A stretch of 38,033 bases of DNA from CAG-390 sp045546615. Its GTDB lineage: Bacteria; Bacillota; Clostridia; Oscillospirales; CAG-272. The stretch covers positions 1 to 38,033 of the forward strand of contig JAZQDD010000054.1 of the NCBI GenBank assembly GCA_045546615.1, written 5' to 3'. Each line of letters starts with the position of its first letter. Within the stretch, counting starts at the first letter, position 1. Under the pieces are notes generated by a model. The model did no database searches. It saw only the letters and a program-made list of their open reading frames with translations, and was not told the DNA's origin. Made by a program: the position numbers and the translations under genes. Positions 1 to 8,215 of the stretch are shown here, piece by piece.

Positions 1-36
1 TCATATTGTGGAGCCGCGAGTAATCGGTTGAAGCAA

Positions 37-105
37 AATACGGTGTTTTCCGCCGTATTGCCACAATCTCCCACTTTCCACGATTGGACGGAGTTGTGGC
101 AATAC
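37..105 (+). promoter_or_regulatory. Leader with two mutually exclusive stems before the DUF4430 gene
   Basis: GTATTGCCACAA (55-66) is perfectly complementary to TTGTGGCAATAC (94-105), giving a 12-bp stem with a 27-nt loop that ends just before the ribosome binding site. The 5' part of the same segment can pair instead with AATACGG at 37-43 (CCGTATT at 53-59). The two stems share bases 55-59 and cannot form together, the usual design of a translational or transcriptional switch. No promoter is visible because the window starts here, so this may be the 3' end of a longer element cut by the edge. A cobalamin riboswitch would fit the genes downstream, but I do not see a convincing B12 box. Confidence 0.45.
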
Positions 106-124
106 TATGGAAAGGAGAACACAA

Positions 125-514
125 GTGACAAAAAACAAAAAGTTAATACTTGCATCGGTTGCCGCCGTGCTTGTTGTTGCCGCCCTCATCGGAGTGTGGC
201 TCATCTTTGGCGCGTCGACCTCGCAAGGCAGCAAGAGCGTTACCATCGAGGTCGTAAATAAAGCAGGTCAGACTACGGCGTACACCGTAAAGACCGATGC
301 GCAGTATCTGCGCGGTGTTATGGACGAGGCAGACGGCTTGACCTTTACCGAAGCCGGCGGTATGGTAATGAGCGTAAACGGCGAAACTGCCGATTATTCG
401 GTAGATAAGTCCTATTGGGCGTTTTACATCGGCGATGCGTACTGCAATTACGGAATAAACGATCAGCCCGTCGCTGACGGTGACGTTTTCCGTATAGTTT
501 ATACTACAGGCTGA
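125..514 (+). CDS. Secreted DUF4430 (transcobalamin C-terminal-like) protein
   Basis: A small exported protein of about 129 residues. After a short basic start it has one hydrophobic segment (ASVAAVLVVAALIGVWLIFG) that is either an uncleaved anchor or a signal peptide, then a domain of about 95 residues with the DUF4430 pattern: SVTIEVVNKAGQ, the AQYLRGVMDEA helix, and a C-terminal GINDQPVADGDVFRIVYT strand pair. I chose GTG at 125 because AAAGGAG lies 7 nt before it at 111-117; the in-frame ATG at 107 precedes that site and has none of its own. From family knowledge, DUF4430 resembles the C-terminal domain of intrinsic factor and transcobalamin, and bacterial members often sit beside ECF S components. 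Its stop overlaps the next start (TGATG), so the two are translationally coupled. Binding of a corrinoid or other vitamin is inference. Confidence 0.8.
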   Translation: MTKNKKLILASVAAVLVVAALIGVWLIFGASTSQGSKSVTIEVVNKAGQTTAYTVKTDAQYLRGVMDEADGLTFTEAGGMVMSVNGETADYSVDKSYWAFYIGDAYCNYGINDQPVADGDVFRIVYTTG

Positions 515-1029
515 TGCACAAGGATAGGTTTAACCTGCGCCACATTGCCCTGATCGGCGTTCTTGTAGCCTTGATCGAAGCGTGCAAACTGGCTATGGGT
601 TGGATACCCAACGTCGAGCTAACAAGCTTTTGGCTTATTGTATTTGCCGTCTTTTTCGGAAGGCGGGCGATGGTTGCCGTACCGATATTTACTATCATCG
701 AGGGGCTTGTCTTTGGCTTTGGTCTGTGGTGGGTAATGTATCTCTATGCTTGGCCCATTTTAGTCCTTCTTGCCTACATAATGAGAAAGAACGACTCTCC
801 CCTGCCCTTTGCTATTCTCTCGGGCATATTCGGGCTTTCTTTTGGCTTTTTGTGCGCTATCCCCTACGTTTTTGCGGGAAGCCCAACGCCCGGAATCGCC
901 TACGCCTTTGGCTATTGGGTGGCAGGAATTCCTTTTGATCTGACACACGGAATCTCGAACTTTGTACTCATGCTCGTTTTATACCGTCCTGTTACGAACG
1001 TGATGAAAAAGCTCTCACCATCTGTATAA
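514..1029 (+). CDS. ECF transporter S component (substrate-binding membrane subunit)
   Basis: A 171-residue very hydrophobic protein with about five or six membrane segments, the size and topology of S components of energy-coupling factor vitamin transporters. The N-terminal RHIALIGVLVALIEACKLAMGWIPNVEL resembles the first helix and loop of the group, where small residues contact EcfT. No ATPase or EcfT gene is in the window, so it presumably shares a module encoded elsewhere (group II ECF). Substrate cannot be read from sequence. Overlap with the DUF4430 gene suggests the two act in uptake of the same molecule, with corrinoids the leading guess. A strong hairpin terminator follows directly. 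Confidence 0.8.
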   Translation: MHKDRFNLRHIALIGVLVALIEACKLAMGWIPNVELTSFWLIVFAVFFGRRAMVAVPIFTIIEGLVFGFGLWWVMYLYAWPILVLLAYIMRKNDSPLPFAILSGIFGLSFGFLCAIPYVFAGSPTPGIAYAFGYWVAGIPFDLTHGISNFVLMLVLYRPVTNVMKKLSPSV

Positions 1030-1035
1030 AAAGGA

Positions 1036-1073
1036 GAGCCGAATGCATTTTTTTGCATTCGGCTCGTTTTTTT
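1036..1073. terminator. Bidirectional terminator between ECF S gene and cysK
   Basis: A perfect 12-bp stem, GAGCCGAATGCA (1036-1047) with TGCATTCGGCTC (1054-1065), is followed by a run of seven T. Read on the other strand it is followed by TCCTTTTT, so it can also end cysK transcription. Its T run overlaps the cysK stop codon. Confidence 0.9.
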
Positions 1074-1983
1074 ATTCAAACATCCCTGTTGAGATATATC
1101 TTTCACCCGAGTCGGGAAGCAGCGCAACTATCCTCTTCCCCTTGTATTGCGGCAAACGTGCAAGTGCGCGTGCGGCGAAAGACGCCGCGCCCGATGAAAT
1201 GCCCGCAAATATTCCTTCGCGGCGCACGAGTGCCTTTGCCTCCGCCATAGCATCCCCGTCGGTCACGGTAAGAACCTTGTCCACCACCGAGGCATCATAA
1301 TTTTTGGGGATGAAATTAGCCCCTATGCCCTGTATCTTATGAGCGCCGGCAAAGCCTTTGGTAATGAGGGGCGACGCGGCAGGCTCAACGCCGATTATCT
1401 CTATATTGGGATTTTGCTCCTTTAGATACTTTGCAGTACCCGAAAGAGTTCCGCCCGTGCCTATTGTCGCAACGAAAACGTCGATCTCGCCATCGGTGTC
1501 ACGCCATATCTCTCTGCCCGTGCCGCAATAATGAGCATCGGGATTTGCGGGATTTTCAAACTGCGCGGGAATAAAAGCTCCCTCTATTTCAGCGGCAAGC
1601 TCCTCCGCTCTCGCGATAGCGCCCTTCATGCCTTCCGCGCCTGCGGTAAGCACTACCTCAGCGCCGTAGGCGCGAATGAGGTCTATCCTCTCGCGGCTCA
1701 TGCTGTCGGGCATGACGATGATAATGCGATATCCCATCGGCACGCCGTATGCGGCAAGCCCGATGCCCGTATTTCCGCTTGTCGGCTCGATAACCGTACC
1801 GCCGTCAGCGAGAATTCCCCTGCGGCGCGCATCAAGCAGCATTGAAACGGCTACCCTGTCCTTGGCGCTTCCTGCGGGATTCATAGCCTCGATTTTGTAA
1901 ATAAGCTCTGCTCCGAGCGATTCCTTTGAGCGCAAAAGCGGTGTGTTTCCCGCAAGCTCTGTTATGTTATCGTATATTTTCAT
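1072..1983 (-). CDS. cysK: Cysteine synthase (O-acetylserine sulfhydrylase)
   Basis: A fold-type II PLP enzyme of 303 residues that makes L-cysteine from O-acetylserine and sulfide in the cytoplasm. The PLP lysine is K41 in NPAGSAKDR. The substrate and phosphate loops SGNTG and GTGGTLSG and the C-terminal PDSGERY(I)ST signature are all present, so the enzyme should be active. ATG at 1983 is preferred because GAGGTG lies 6 nt upstream; the longer reading frame runs back through the promoter. The gene is monocistronic with its own consensus promoter. I call the CysK/CysM family with high confidence; the choice of cysK over cysM rests on length and motifs. No serine acetyltransferase lies nearby. 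Confidence 0.95.
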   Translation of the reverse strand: MKIYDNITELAGNTPLLRSKESLGAELIYKIEAMNPAGSAKDRVAVSMLLDARRRGILADGGTVIEPTSGNTGIGLAAYGVPMGYRIIIVMPDSMSRERIDLIRAYGAEVVLTAGAEGMKGAIARAEELAAEIEGAFIPAQFENPANPDAHYCGTGREIWRDTDGEIDVFVATIGTGGTLSGTAKYLKEQNPNIEIIGVEPAASPLITKGFAGAHKIQGIGANFIPKNYDASVVDKVLTVTDGDAMAEAKALVRREGIFAGISSGAASFAARALARLPQYKGKRIVALLPDSGERYISTGMFE

Positions 1984-2004
1984 ATTCATCACCTCACATA
2001 AAAG

Positions 2005-2033
2005 ATTATACCGCTTATAAATTGCATTGTCAA
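2005..2033 (-). promoter_or_regulatory. Consensus promoter of cysK
   Basis: On the minus strand TTGACA (2033-2028) and TATAAT (2010-2005) are separated by exactly 17 nt. This is a full-consensus vegetative promoter about 22 nt from the start codon. No T-box or S-box element fits in so short a leader. Confidence 0.85.
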
Positions 2034-2070
2034 GCAAAAAGAATTTTGATGTCCAAGTTTTATTTTTCTA

Positions 2071-2099
2071 TTGACCTTTTTGCCAAGATGTTGTATAAT
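2071..2099 (+). promoter_or_regulatory. Promoter of the M23-like gene
   Basis: TTGACC (2071-2076), a 17-nt spacer and TATAAT (2094-2099). The ribosome binding site GGGAG at 2132-2136 and ATG at 2145 follow. Confidence 0.85.
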
Positions 2100-2144
2100 A
2101 AAGTGAATATATGTTGAAATTAATCCTTTTTGGGAGTTAGTGTT

Positions 2145-3833
2145 ATGATATTTAATGTTCCGTTTAAAAAATTTTTAATATCCGTCATAGTGGTGATATT
2201 ACTCTTCACCCCGACGTATTTTGCCATAGGCAGCTATAACGCCAACAAGATCGATCCCACCTTGTCCTCGGAGCTGACAGAGCTTACCATACGCGATCCC
2301 GTCGGCTCTACTACCACGGTAACATCCGAAAATGATCCTGACAAGCTGATGGAAATGTTCGAGGTGCTTATGGAAGATGCCACAAGAGTTTCTGCATTGC
2401 CCGACAGCATCTCGGGCGAGGCATTCCTCCTCGCTACGTACAAGGCGGTAGCAGATGAATCCACCACCACCTCATCCTACAAATATTATTTTTCCACCGA
2501 TCCCGCTTCTTGCTACTTCACAAATCCCAACGGCGAAAGCTTTAAGATAGATGAGGATGGAGCAAAACGTTTTCTGGCATCATCGTACTCCGTGTATCTG
2601 TATGACAACGCCGCTCCGCCCGTTCTTTCGGCAGGTGAAGGCAATACGATAGTTCCGACACAGATAACTTGGCTCTACCTTGCGTCGGGCGGTATCTATC
2701 AGGAATACAACAGAACGTCGACATCCGAGACCGTCCTTAACTATGACGTAAGTAACACCATGGACTTCAACTTCACGATTGAGCCCGATGAATGCAACCT
2801 TAAGGTTTATAACGGCAGCGTAGCTTACTACGACGGTCCCTACGACAAGCTCCCCGCACTGCCCATAAACCGCAATACTCTGCTTACCTTTGTTATTGAA
2901 GCCAAGTGGTTGCGCACAGACAACTGCCAAGCCTACGGCGAAGCGACCTACAGCTTCAACGCTAACATAACCGCTCCCGCACAGTTCAAGCTCGGCTCGG
3001 AAACAATAAGACACGGAGAATTCGTTGTAGTCTCGGGTATAAACGTCGCAGACCCCTCGCAGGTCAGGTTTGAATCTTCCCCCGCAATCAACTTCACCCC
3101 CGTTTTCTATGCCGATGCTACCGCAAAGGACACTGTACACGCGCTAATTCCCATTGGATATAACGTCGAGGTAAACGGTCCTTTCACCTTCACCGTATCG
3201 TACGGAGTAGCGCAACAGACGCTCACCCTCAACGTGAAAGATCCCACCTATGCCTTTGATGACAGATCATATAAGGCGTCCAAAACTCTGATCGATGCAA
3301 GCTTCACTCCCGAGTTGGTTGCCGCCGCCAAGGCTGATTTTGAGCGAATCTGCACCTCCTCAACGGGAACGAGATATTTTTCCGGAGCTTTCCTTAACTA
3401 CTTCAAGGGTACTTCGCTGTATCCGAAAGGCGGCTCTCTGTCCCAGCTAAAGCTTGGTTTTGGCAAAAAAGTAACTCTTGAGAATGCATCCGAGAGGACA
3501 TTTACCCACCCGGGACTTGAATTTGCCGTAACCAGCGGACAGGAGATACCCGCAATGGAAAGCGGTGTAGTATGCGCTGTCGGTGCTAACGAGGTCATGG
3601 GAAGATACGTGGTTATAGATCACGGATACGGACTGAGAACGTGGTACACAAATCTCGGCGAGGTTTCGGTATCTAACAACGATAATATCACCAAGGGCCA
3701 GATCGTCGGTAAGGCAGGCTCTACAGGATTTATATTGAGCGGACGTTCAAGAATAATATTTACTGTCGGAAACGTTCCTATTTCGCCCTACGCACTGTGG
3801 GACAAGGGCGTTACGTTCGCCTCTTTTAACTAA
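2145..3833 (+). CDS. Membrane-anchored protein with degenerate M23 (LytM-like) domain
   Basis: A 562-residue protein with an N-terminal membrane anchor at about residues 8-28, a large extracytoplasmic region of unrecognised beta-rich domains (about 40-430), and a C-terminal LytM/peptidase M23 fold (about 440-560). The C-terminal domain keeps the family scaffold: HPGLEF, GRYVVIDHGYG, then KGQIVGKAGSTG. Only the first zinc ligand, His455, is in place. The following Asp is Glu, the YAHL histidine is Asn (YTNL), and the final HxH is replaced by Arg-Ile-Ile. Families with such losses (SpoIIQ, EnvC) act as scaffolds or activators of cell wall enzymes, so a structural or regulatory role in envelope remodelling is inferred. 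ATG at 2145 follows GGGAG; the earlier TTG at 2130 overlaps that site. Single-gene unit with its own promoter and terminator. Confidence 0.75.
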   Translation: MIFNVPFKKFLISVIVVILLFTPTYFAIGSYNANKIDPTLSSELTELTIRDPVGSTTTVTSENDPDKLMEMFEVLMEDATRVSALPDSISGEAFLLATYKAVADESTTTSSYKYYFSTDPASCYFTNPNGESFKIDEDGAKRFLASSYSVYLYDNAAPPVLSAGEGNTIVPTQITWLYLASGGIYQEYNRTSTSETVLNYDVSNTMDFNFTIEPDECNLKVYNGSVAYYDGPYDKLPALPINRNTLLTFVIEAKWLRTDNCQAYGEATYSFNANITAPAQFKLGSETIRHGEFVVVSGINVADPSQVRFESSPAINFTPVFYADATAKDTVHALIPIGYNVEVNGPFTFTVSYGVAQQTLTLNVKDPTYAFDDRSYKASKTLIDASFTPELVAAAKADFERICTSSTGTRYFSGAFLNYFKGTSLYPKGGSLSQLKLGFGKKVTLENASERTFTHPGLEFAVTSGQEIPAMESGVVCAVGANEVMGRYVVIDHGYGLRTWYTNLGEVSVSNNDNITKGQIVGKAGSTGFILSGRSRIIFTVGNVPISPYALWDKGVTFASFN

Positions 3834-3838
3834 AAAGC

Positions 3839-3871
3839 GAGCCAAATGCATTTCGCATTTGGCTCACTTTT
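3839..3871. terminator. Bidirectional terminator between M23-like gene and kbl
   Basis: GAGCCAAATGC (3839-3849) pairs with GCATTTGGCTC (3855-3865) around a 5-nt loop. CACTTTTTATT follows on the plus strand and GCTTTTTAG on the minus strand, so it serves both converging genes. Confidence 0.88.
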
Positions 3872-3873
3872 TA

Positions 3874-5064
3874 TTAAAATCCAATTTCTTTTCTTGCGTA
3901 CTCAAAAGCCGCTACGCACTCATCGATATCTTCCTTGGTATGTGCGGCGGACATCTGCGTGCGTATCCTTGCCTTGTCCTTGGGGACAACGGGATAGTAG
4001 AAGCCCGTTACGTATATACCGCGCTCCTGCATTATGGCGGCGACCTTCTGGCTGAGGACGGCGTCGTAAAGCATTACGGGGACTATTGCGTGTCCCGCAC
4101 CTGCGAGGTCAAAGCCGCGCTTCGACATTTCGGAGCGAAAATAGTTTGCGTTCTCCTCAACTCTGTCGCGAAGCTCGGTGGATGCCGAAACTATCTCAAG
4201 CGCCTTGAGCGTTGCGGCACACATAGCGGGAGCCAGAGAATTTGAGAAAAGGTAGGGGCGGCTCCTCTGTCTGAGAAGCGCGATTATCTCACGTCTGCCG
4301 CTTGTAAATCCGCCCGAAGCACCGCCAAGAGCCTTTCCGAAAGTGCCGGTAATTATGTCAACTCTGCCCATAACGCCGCAATGCTCCTGAGAGCCACGTC
4401 CCGTCTTACCCACGAATCCCGTGGCGTGGCTGTCGTCTACCACAACGAGCGCATCGTACTTATCGGCAAGGTCGCAAACTCCCTTGAGGTTGGCGATAAT
4501 TCCGTCCATGGAGAAAACGCCGTCGGTGACGATTATCTTCTGGCGCGCACCATCGGCATCAGCCGCTTTGAGCTGTGCCTCAAGGTCTTTCATATTATTG
4601 TTTTTATAGCGATATCTCTTCGCCTTGGAAAGGCGGACACCGTCAATTATGCTCGCATGATTAAGCTCATCCGAGATAATAGCGTCCTCGGCAGTAGTGA
4701 TAGTCTCAAAAAGACCGCCGTTTGCATCAAAGCAACTGCTGTAAAGAATGGTGTCATCTGTTCCGAGAAATTCGGAGATCTTTTTCTCAAGCTCTATATG
4801 TATGGACTGCGTACCGCAGATAAAACGCACGCTGGAAAGTCCGTAGCCGTAATCATCGTAGCTTGCTTTTGCGGCTTCGATAATGCGGGGATCGTTTGAA
4901 AGCCCGAGATAGTTGTTAGCGCAGAAATTAATGATACCGCGAGTCTGGGTAGTATCGATGCGGTTTGACTGAGGCGTTGTGATAACGCGCTCGTTTTTCC
5001 AAAGTCCCTGCGCCTTTATATCGTCAAGAGTTGCTGATATTATGCTTTTGGTCTTATTGTACAT
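3874..5064 (-). CDS. kbl: Glycine C-acetyltransferase (2-amino-3-ketobutyrate CoA ligase)
   Basis: A 396-residue PLP enzyme of the alpha-oxoamine synthase family. It cleaves 2-amino-3-oxobutyrate with CoA to glycine and acetyl-CoA, the second step of threonine breakdown. The family core is intact: the NNYLGLSND phosphate region, GTQSIHIELE, DDSHATGF, and the Schiff-base lysine in GTFGKALGG. The start (MYNKTKSI) follows an AAGGAG-type site and length matches the family. It lies 12 nt after tdh on the same strand, so the two form an operon and can channel the unstable intermediate. The neighbour removes most doubt about related enzymes such as BioF. Confidence 0.95.
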   Translation of the reverse strand: MYNKTKSIISATLDDIKAQGLWKNERVITTPQSNRIDTTQTRGIINFCANNYLGLSNDPRIIEAAKASYDDYGYGLSSVRFICGTQSIHIELEKKISEFLGTDDTILYSSCFDANGGLFETITTAEDAIISDELNHASIIDGVRLSKAKRYRYKNNNMKDLEAQLKAADADGARQKIIVTDGVFSMDGIIANLKGVCDLADKYDALVVVDDSHATGFVGKTGRGSQEHCGVMGRVDIITGTFGKALGGASGGFTSGRREIIALLRQRSRPYLFSNSLAPAMCAATLKALEIVSASTELRDRVEENANYFRSEMSKRGFDLAGAGHAIVPVMLYDAVLSQKVAAIMQERGIYVTGFYYPVVPKDKARIRTQMSAAHTKEDIDECVAAFEYARKEIGF

Positions 5065-5076
5065 TTTTATTCTCCT

Positions 5077-6117
5077 TTATTCGGAAACGGTCAGGACTAT
5101 CTTACCGCTCTTACCCGAGCACATAAGCTCAAAGCCCTTTTCAAACTCATCAAAGGGCAGGCGGTGAGTGATGATACCCGAAATGTCAAGTCCGCTCTGG
5201 AGCATATTGGTCATTCTGAGCCATGTGTCAAACATTTCTCTGCCGTATATACCCTTGACCTGCAGACACTTAAATACTATCTTATTGATGCAAACGGGGG
5301 TCGTTTCGTTGTTCTGAATGCCTAGAATTGCAATTCTTCCGCCGTTCATCATATTATCTATCATACCGTTGAGAGCCACGGGGCTTCCGCTCATCTCAAG
5401 TCCCACGTCAAAGCCCTCCTTCATACCGAGCTTGGGCTGTATCTCCTTGAGAGAATCAGTCTTTGCATTAAGCGTAACAACGCCGGGGCATACCTTCTTG
5501 GCAAGCTCAAGGCGGTAGTCAAGCATATCGGTAATAACTACGTTTCTTGCGCCGTTGTGGTGGCAGATAGCGGCTGCCATGATTCCGATGGGGCCTGCGC
5601 CCGTAACGAGAACGTCCTCACCGATAACGTCAAAGGAAAGGGCGGTATGCGCGGCATTTCCGTAGGGATCGAAAATGGCGTACATCTCCTCGGGAACTGT
5701 GGGGTCGCAAAGCCAGAGATTGGAAAGCGGGATACATGCGTATTCTGCAAAAATACCCGTGCGGTTAACTCCGATTCCCTCTGTATTAGGGCAAAGATGA
5801 CGAATTCCGCGGCGGCAGTTACGGCATCTTCCGCAAACTATATGCCCCTCTCCGCTGACAATATCGCCGACCTTGAAGCTCTTTGATTCGCCGTTGATCT
5901 CTACGATCTCTCCAACGAATTCATGACCGATGATCATAGGAGTTTTTATGGTCTTTTGCGCCCAATCGTTCCACTCATAAATATGAACGTCTGTTCCGCA
6001 GATGGCAACCTTGCGGATCTTCACAAGTGCTTCACCGTATTCGGGGGTCGGCACGTCAACGGTCTCCATCCACAGACCTCTTTCGGGCAATCTCTTAACA
6101 AGCGCGCGCATTTTCAT
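5077..6117 (-). CDS. tdh: L-threonine 3-dehydrogenase
   Basis: A 346-residue zinc-dependent medium-chain dehydrogenase that oxidises L-threonine to 2-amino-3-oxobutyrate with NAD+. Visible are the catalytic zinc region (CGTDVHIYEWNDWA, GHEFVGEI), the structural zinc cluster CGRCRNC...C, and the Rossmann GAGPIGIM loop. GTDVHIYEWNDWA is characteristic of threonine dehydrogenases among alcohol dehydrogenases. ATG at 6117 is chosen because GAGGTGAT lies 5-8 nt upstream; an in-frame GTG at 6126 is inside that site. First gene of the tdh-kbl operon. A palindrome sits between the -35 and -10 boxes of its promoter, suggesting control by a repressor. Confidence 0.95.
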   Translation of the reverse strand: MKMRALVKRLPERGLWMETVDVPTPEYGEALVKIRKVAICGTDVHIYEWNDWAQKTIKTPMIIGHEFVGEIVEINGESKSFKVGDIVSGEGHIVCGRCRNCRRGIRHLCPNTEGIGVNRTGIFAEYACIPLSNLWLCDPTVPEEMYAIFDPYGNAAHTALSFDVIGEDVLVTGAGPIGIMAAAICHHNGARNVVITDMLDYRLELAKKVCPGVVTLNAKTDSLKEIQPKLGMKEGFDVGLEMSGSPVALNGMIDNMMNGGRIAILGIQNNETTPVCINKIVFKCLQVKGIYGREMFDTWLRMTNMLQSGLDISGIITHRLPFDEFEKGFELMCSGKSGKIVLTVSE

Positions 6118-6167
6118 TTTTATCACCTCTGTTTACTATTGTTGGATCGTGCTGTTTCCAAATATAA

Positions 6168-6196
6168 ATTATATCACTTTTTTAAAGTGTTTTCAA
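6168..6196 (-). promoter_or_regulatory. tdh-kbl promoter with palindromic spacer (candidate operator)
   Basis: On the minus strand TTGAAA (6196-6191), 17 nt, then TATAAT (6173-6168) preceded by TGA (extended -10). The spacer holds a perfect palindrome, CACTTT (6175-6180), three bases, AAAGTG (6184-6189). A protein bound there would block RNA polymerase directly. The promoter is clear; the operator role is inferred. Confidence 0.75.
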
Positions 6197-6240
6197 TATT
6201 TTTTTAATACTTTATAAAGTTTTTTGCGCACAAAAAGGGA

Positions 6241-6265
6241 AAAGGGGCTGAAACTCAACCCCTTT
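6241..6265 (-). terminator. Terminator of the sigma/GerMN operon
   Basis: AAAGGGG (6241-6247) and CCCCTTT (6259-6265) form a stem that continues through TGA/TCA after one mismatch. Read on the minus strand it is followed by TCCCTTTTTG. It lies 9 nt beyond the stop codon of the GerMN-like gene. Confidence 0.7.
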
Positions 6266-6274
6266 AAATATTTA

Positions 6275-8215
6275 TTATTGGATATCAAACTTTTCAAAGC
6301 CCTTGCTGTCATTAAAGGTCACCCCATCGATGTAGCAATACTCGCCGTCTGCAAAGAGCTTGACGTTCTGCACGGAGAAGCTGTCGATAACGGTATTTAC
6401 GATGCATTTAAGCTCAAGATCGCTAAAGTTTCCGCCGCCATTGAGGTCAAGCTTTGCTTGCAGTGCGCCCGCCTCGTCAAGTCCCATTGCAAAATACACT
6501 ACCTTAACTTTTGCCTGCGAGAGCTTCTCGATATATATCTCAAGCATCTCCCCCGAGGAATAGGGAACGTTCTCCCAAACGCTGTCGACCGATACACCGC
6601 CGTCCTCCGTGGGAACGTAAAGCGTCATTTCGGACGCGGGCGGCAACAAGTCCTCAACGGTATCTGCAGGGAAAACGGGAGTCGTTTCGTAGGCTATCTC
6701 GGTATGCGGTGAGGTAGTTTCCTCATATCCCCAGCTCGGCGTAGTTTCGGGCGTGGGAATATACGGAGACGCCGCAGTTGTATCCGGGACTTGCGTTCTG
6801 TCGGTGTTCTCAATATCAAACGCGCCGTATCCGTCGGGGGCAGACTCGCCGTTTATCAAAAGCTCTTTTTCCGTCTTGCCGGTATAATCGTAGACAGAAA
6901 CGCTGTCACAGCCGTAGGTCTTGATGAGCGAATTCACAAGACACATCAGTTCAAGGTCGTTAAGTTCCACTCCCTCGCGCATCCAAAGCCGTACTCTTGC
7001 GTTTATCTCGCCAGAGGTAAGCTGACCGAAGGTGACGGAAACAGGTTTTACACTCTTTATATTCGCAAAATATAAGAAGTCCGCGACAAAATATATTCCG
7101 TCCATTTTATTTACATACACACAAGTTTTGGGGGTGAAGCCGCCGTCTTGCGGAATGAAATAGTAGCATTCCATAGCATCGGGGGATACCTCGGTAACAG
7201 GAGCATCAGTATCATAACCGATATTCGGGATGCTGGTGACATCGAAAAAGGGAGCATCCGTACCGTCCGGAACGGTGTCGACATCGGGAACGGGGATAAG
7301 CGTGTCGATTCCCGTTACGACATCGGCGGTAGTTTCAACTCTTTGCAGGATGTGCTCGGGAAGCTGAAAATATGCGTTACCCTCGGGCGCGGCGATGCCG
7401 CCGATATTAATGTTTTTACCGTTGTAATCAATATTGACGTACGAGTTCCTTGTCGAGCTTATAACAGTATTGACAAGGCATTTATACATAAGCTCGTCAG
7501 GCTCACTCTGACCGCCGAGTATCACATTTGCCACGCCTACGCCGGGGTAGTGCGTAACCAGCTCGCCGTCCGTCTCGGTGCGCTCGCCAACGCGCTCGGC
7601 GCTGTATTCCACGTCAAGCACATAGCCGCAATAATCAAGATATTTCGTGAGTATCTCCTCAAAGGTAGTGCCTTTTGGAACACCCGTTATCTTAAAAGCC
7701 TCATACATTCCGTCTTCTACGGGAACGTACCAGACAAAGCCCGCATCGGGTGCCGGAGCGATCTCGGTATCGATTGTGGGAAACGTTTCCGCATCAACGC
7801 AGTTGCCCGTTCCTACGGGGGAAGGCGCTATGCCATCTTCCTCTCGCGTAAATTCGGGAAGTTCATCGGGGAGCGCTATATCATCGGGCTGCGTATCTCC
7901 GTCCACAGGAACGTTTGCATCCTCATCATCACTCTTACTGCCGAAAAGGTCGCTCCACAAAACCGTTTGAATCTTTATCGGCTTTTTGGGGGACGTGTCG
8001 ACGGTGCTGCTGTATTCGGTCTCATTGGGCTTCGTCTCGGGAGCGTCCGAAAGCATAAGTGCCGAGCCGACGCCGAGAGATGCCACGAGCGCGAAACACG
8101 CCGCGACTACAAGAGCCTTGCGCCAATTTACAGACGCAGACTTTTTCGTTCCGCTTGCCTCGGAGAGCAGATCGTCCCCGATCTCTCCCATTGCATCAAA
8201 AAAATTCTTTTTCAT
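6275..8215 (-). CDS. Membrane protein with three GerMN-like domains, probable anti-sigma factor
   Basis: A 646-residue protein with a short cytoplasmic N-terminus (about 1-31), one membrane helix (about 32-56) and a long external part. Three copies of a domain of about 110 residues occur at about 155-275, 345-460 and 525-646. Each opens with a (Y/F)(V/I)PxxDG(G) strand and contains an LMCLVNSL/LKCIVNTVIDS-type helix followed by a short beta segment ending in a (I)NG/DG turn. This pattern recalls the GerMN (sporulation/germination GerM) domain. Acidic Thr/Pro/Asp-rich linkers join them. The start overlaps the stop of the sigma-factor gene (ATGA) with GGAGGG upstream. By analogy with sigma/membrane-protein gene pairs, the N-terminus would hold the sigma factor and the exterior would sense an envelope signal. 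That role is inferred; no zinc-binding anti-sigma motif is visible. Confidence 0.7.
   Translation of the reverse strand: MKKNFFDAMGEIGDDLLSEASGTKKSASVNWRKALVVAACFALVASLGVGSALMLSDAPETKPNETEYSSTVDTSPKKPIKIQTVLWSDLFGSKSDDEDANVPVDGDTQPDDIALPDELPEFTREEDGIAPSPVGTGNCVDAETFPTIDTEIAPAPDAGFVWYVPVEDGMYEAFKITGVPKGTTFEEILTKYLDYCGYVLDVEYSAERVGERTETDGELVTHYPGVGVANVILGGQSEPDELMYKCLVNTVISSTRNSYVNIDYNGKNINIGGIAAPEGNAYFQLPEHILQRVETTADVVTGIDTLIPVPDVDTVPDGTDAPFFDVTSIPNIGYDTDAPVTEVSPDAMECYYFIPQDGGFTPKTCVYVNKMDGIYFVADFLYFANIKSVKPVSVTFGQLTSGEINARVRLWMREGVELNDLELMCLVNSLIKTYGCDSVSVYDYTGKTEKELLINGESAPDGYGAFDIENTDRTQVPDTTAASPYIPTPETTPSWGYEETTSPHTEIAYETTPVFPADTVEDLLPPASEMTLYVPTEDGGVSVDSVWENVPYSSGEMLEIYIEKLSQAKVKVVYFAMGLDEAGALQAKLDLNGGGNFSDLELKCIVNTVIDSFSVQNVKLFADGEYCYIDGVTFNDSKGFEKFDIQ

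Noticed and set aside
1..36. Possible B12 box of a cobalamin riboswitch (AGCCGCGAG near 12-20)
   Set aside because: Only the first few bases resemble the consensus; the CCTGCC half is missing and the region is cut by the window edge.
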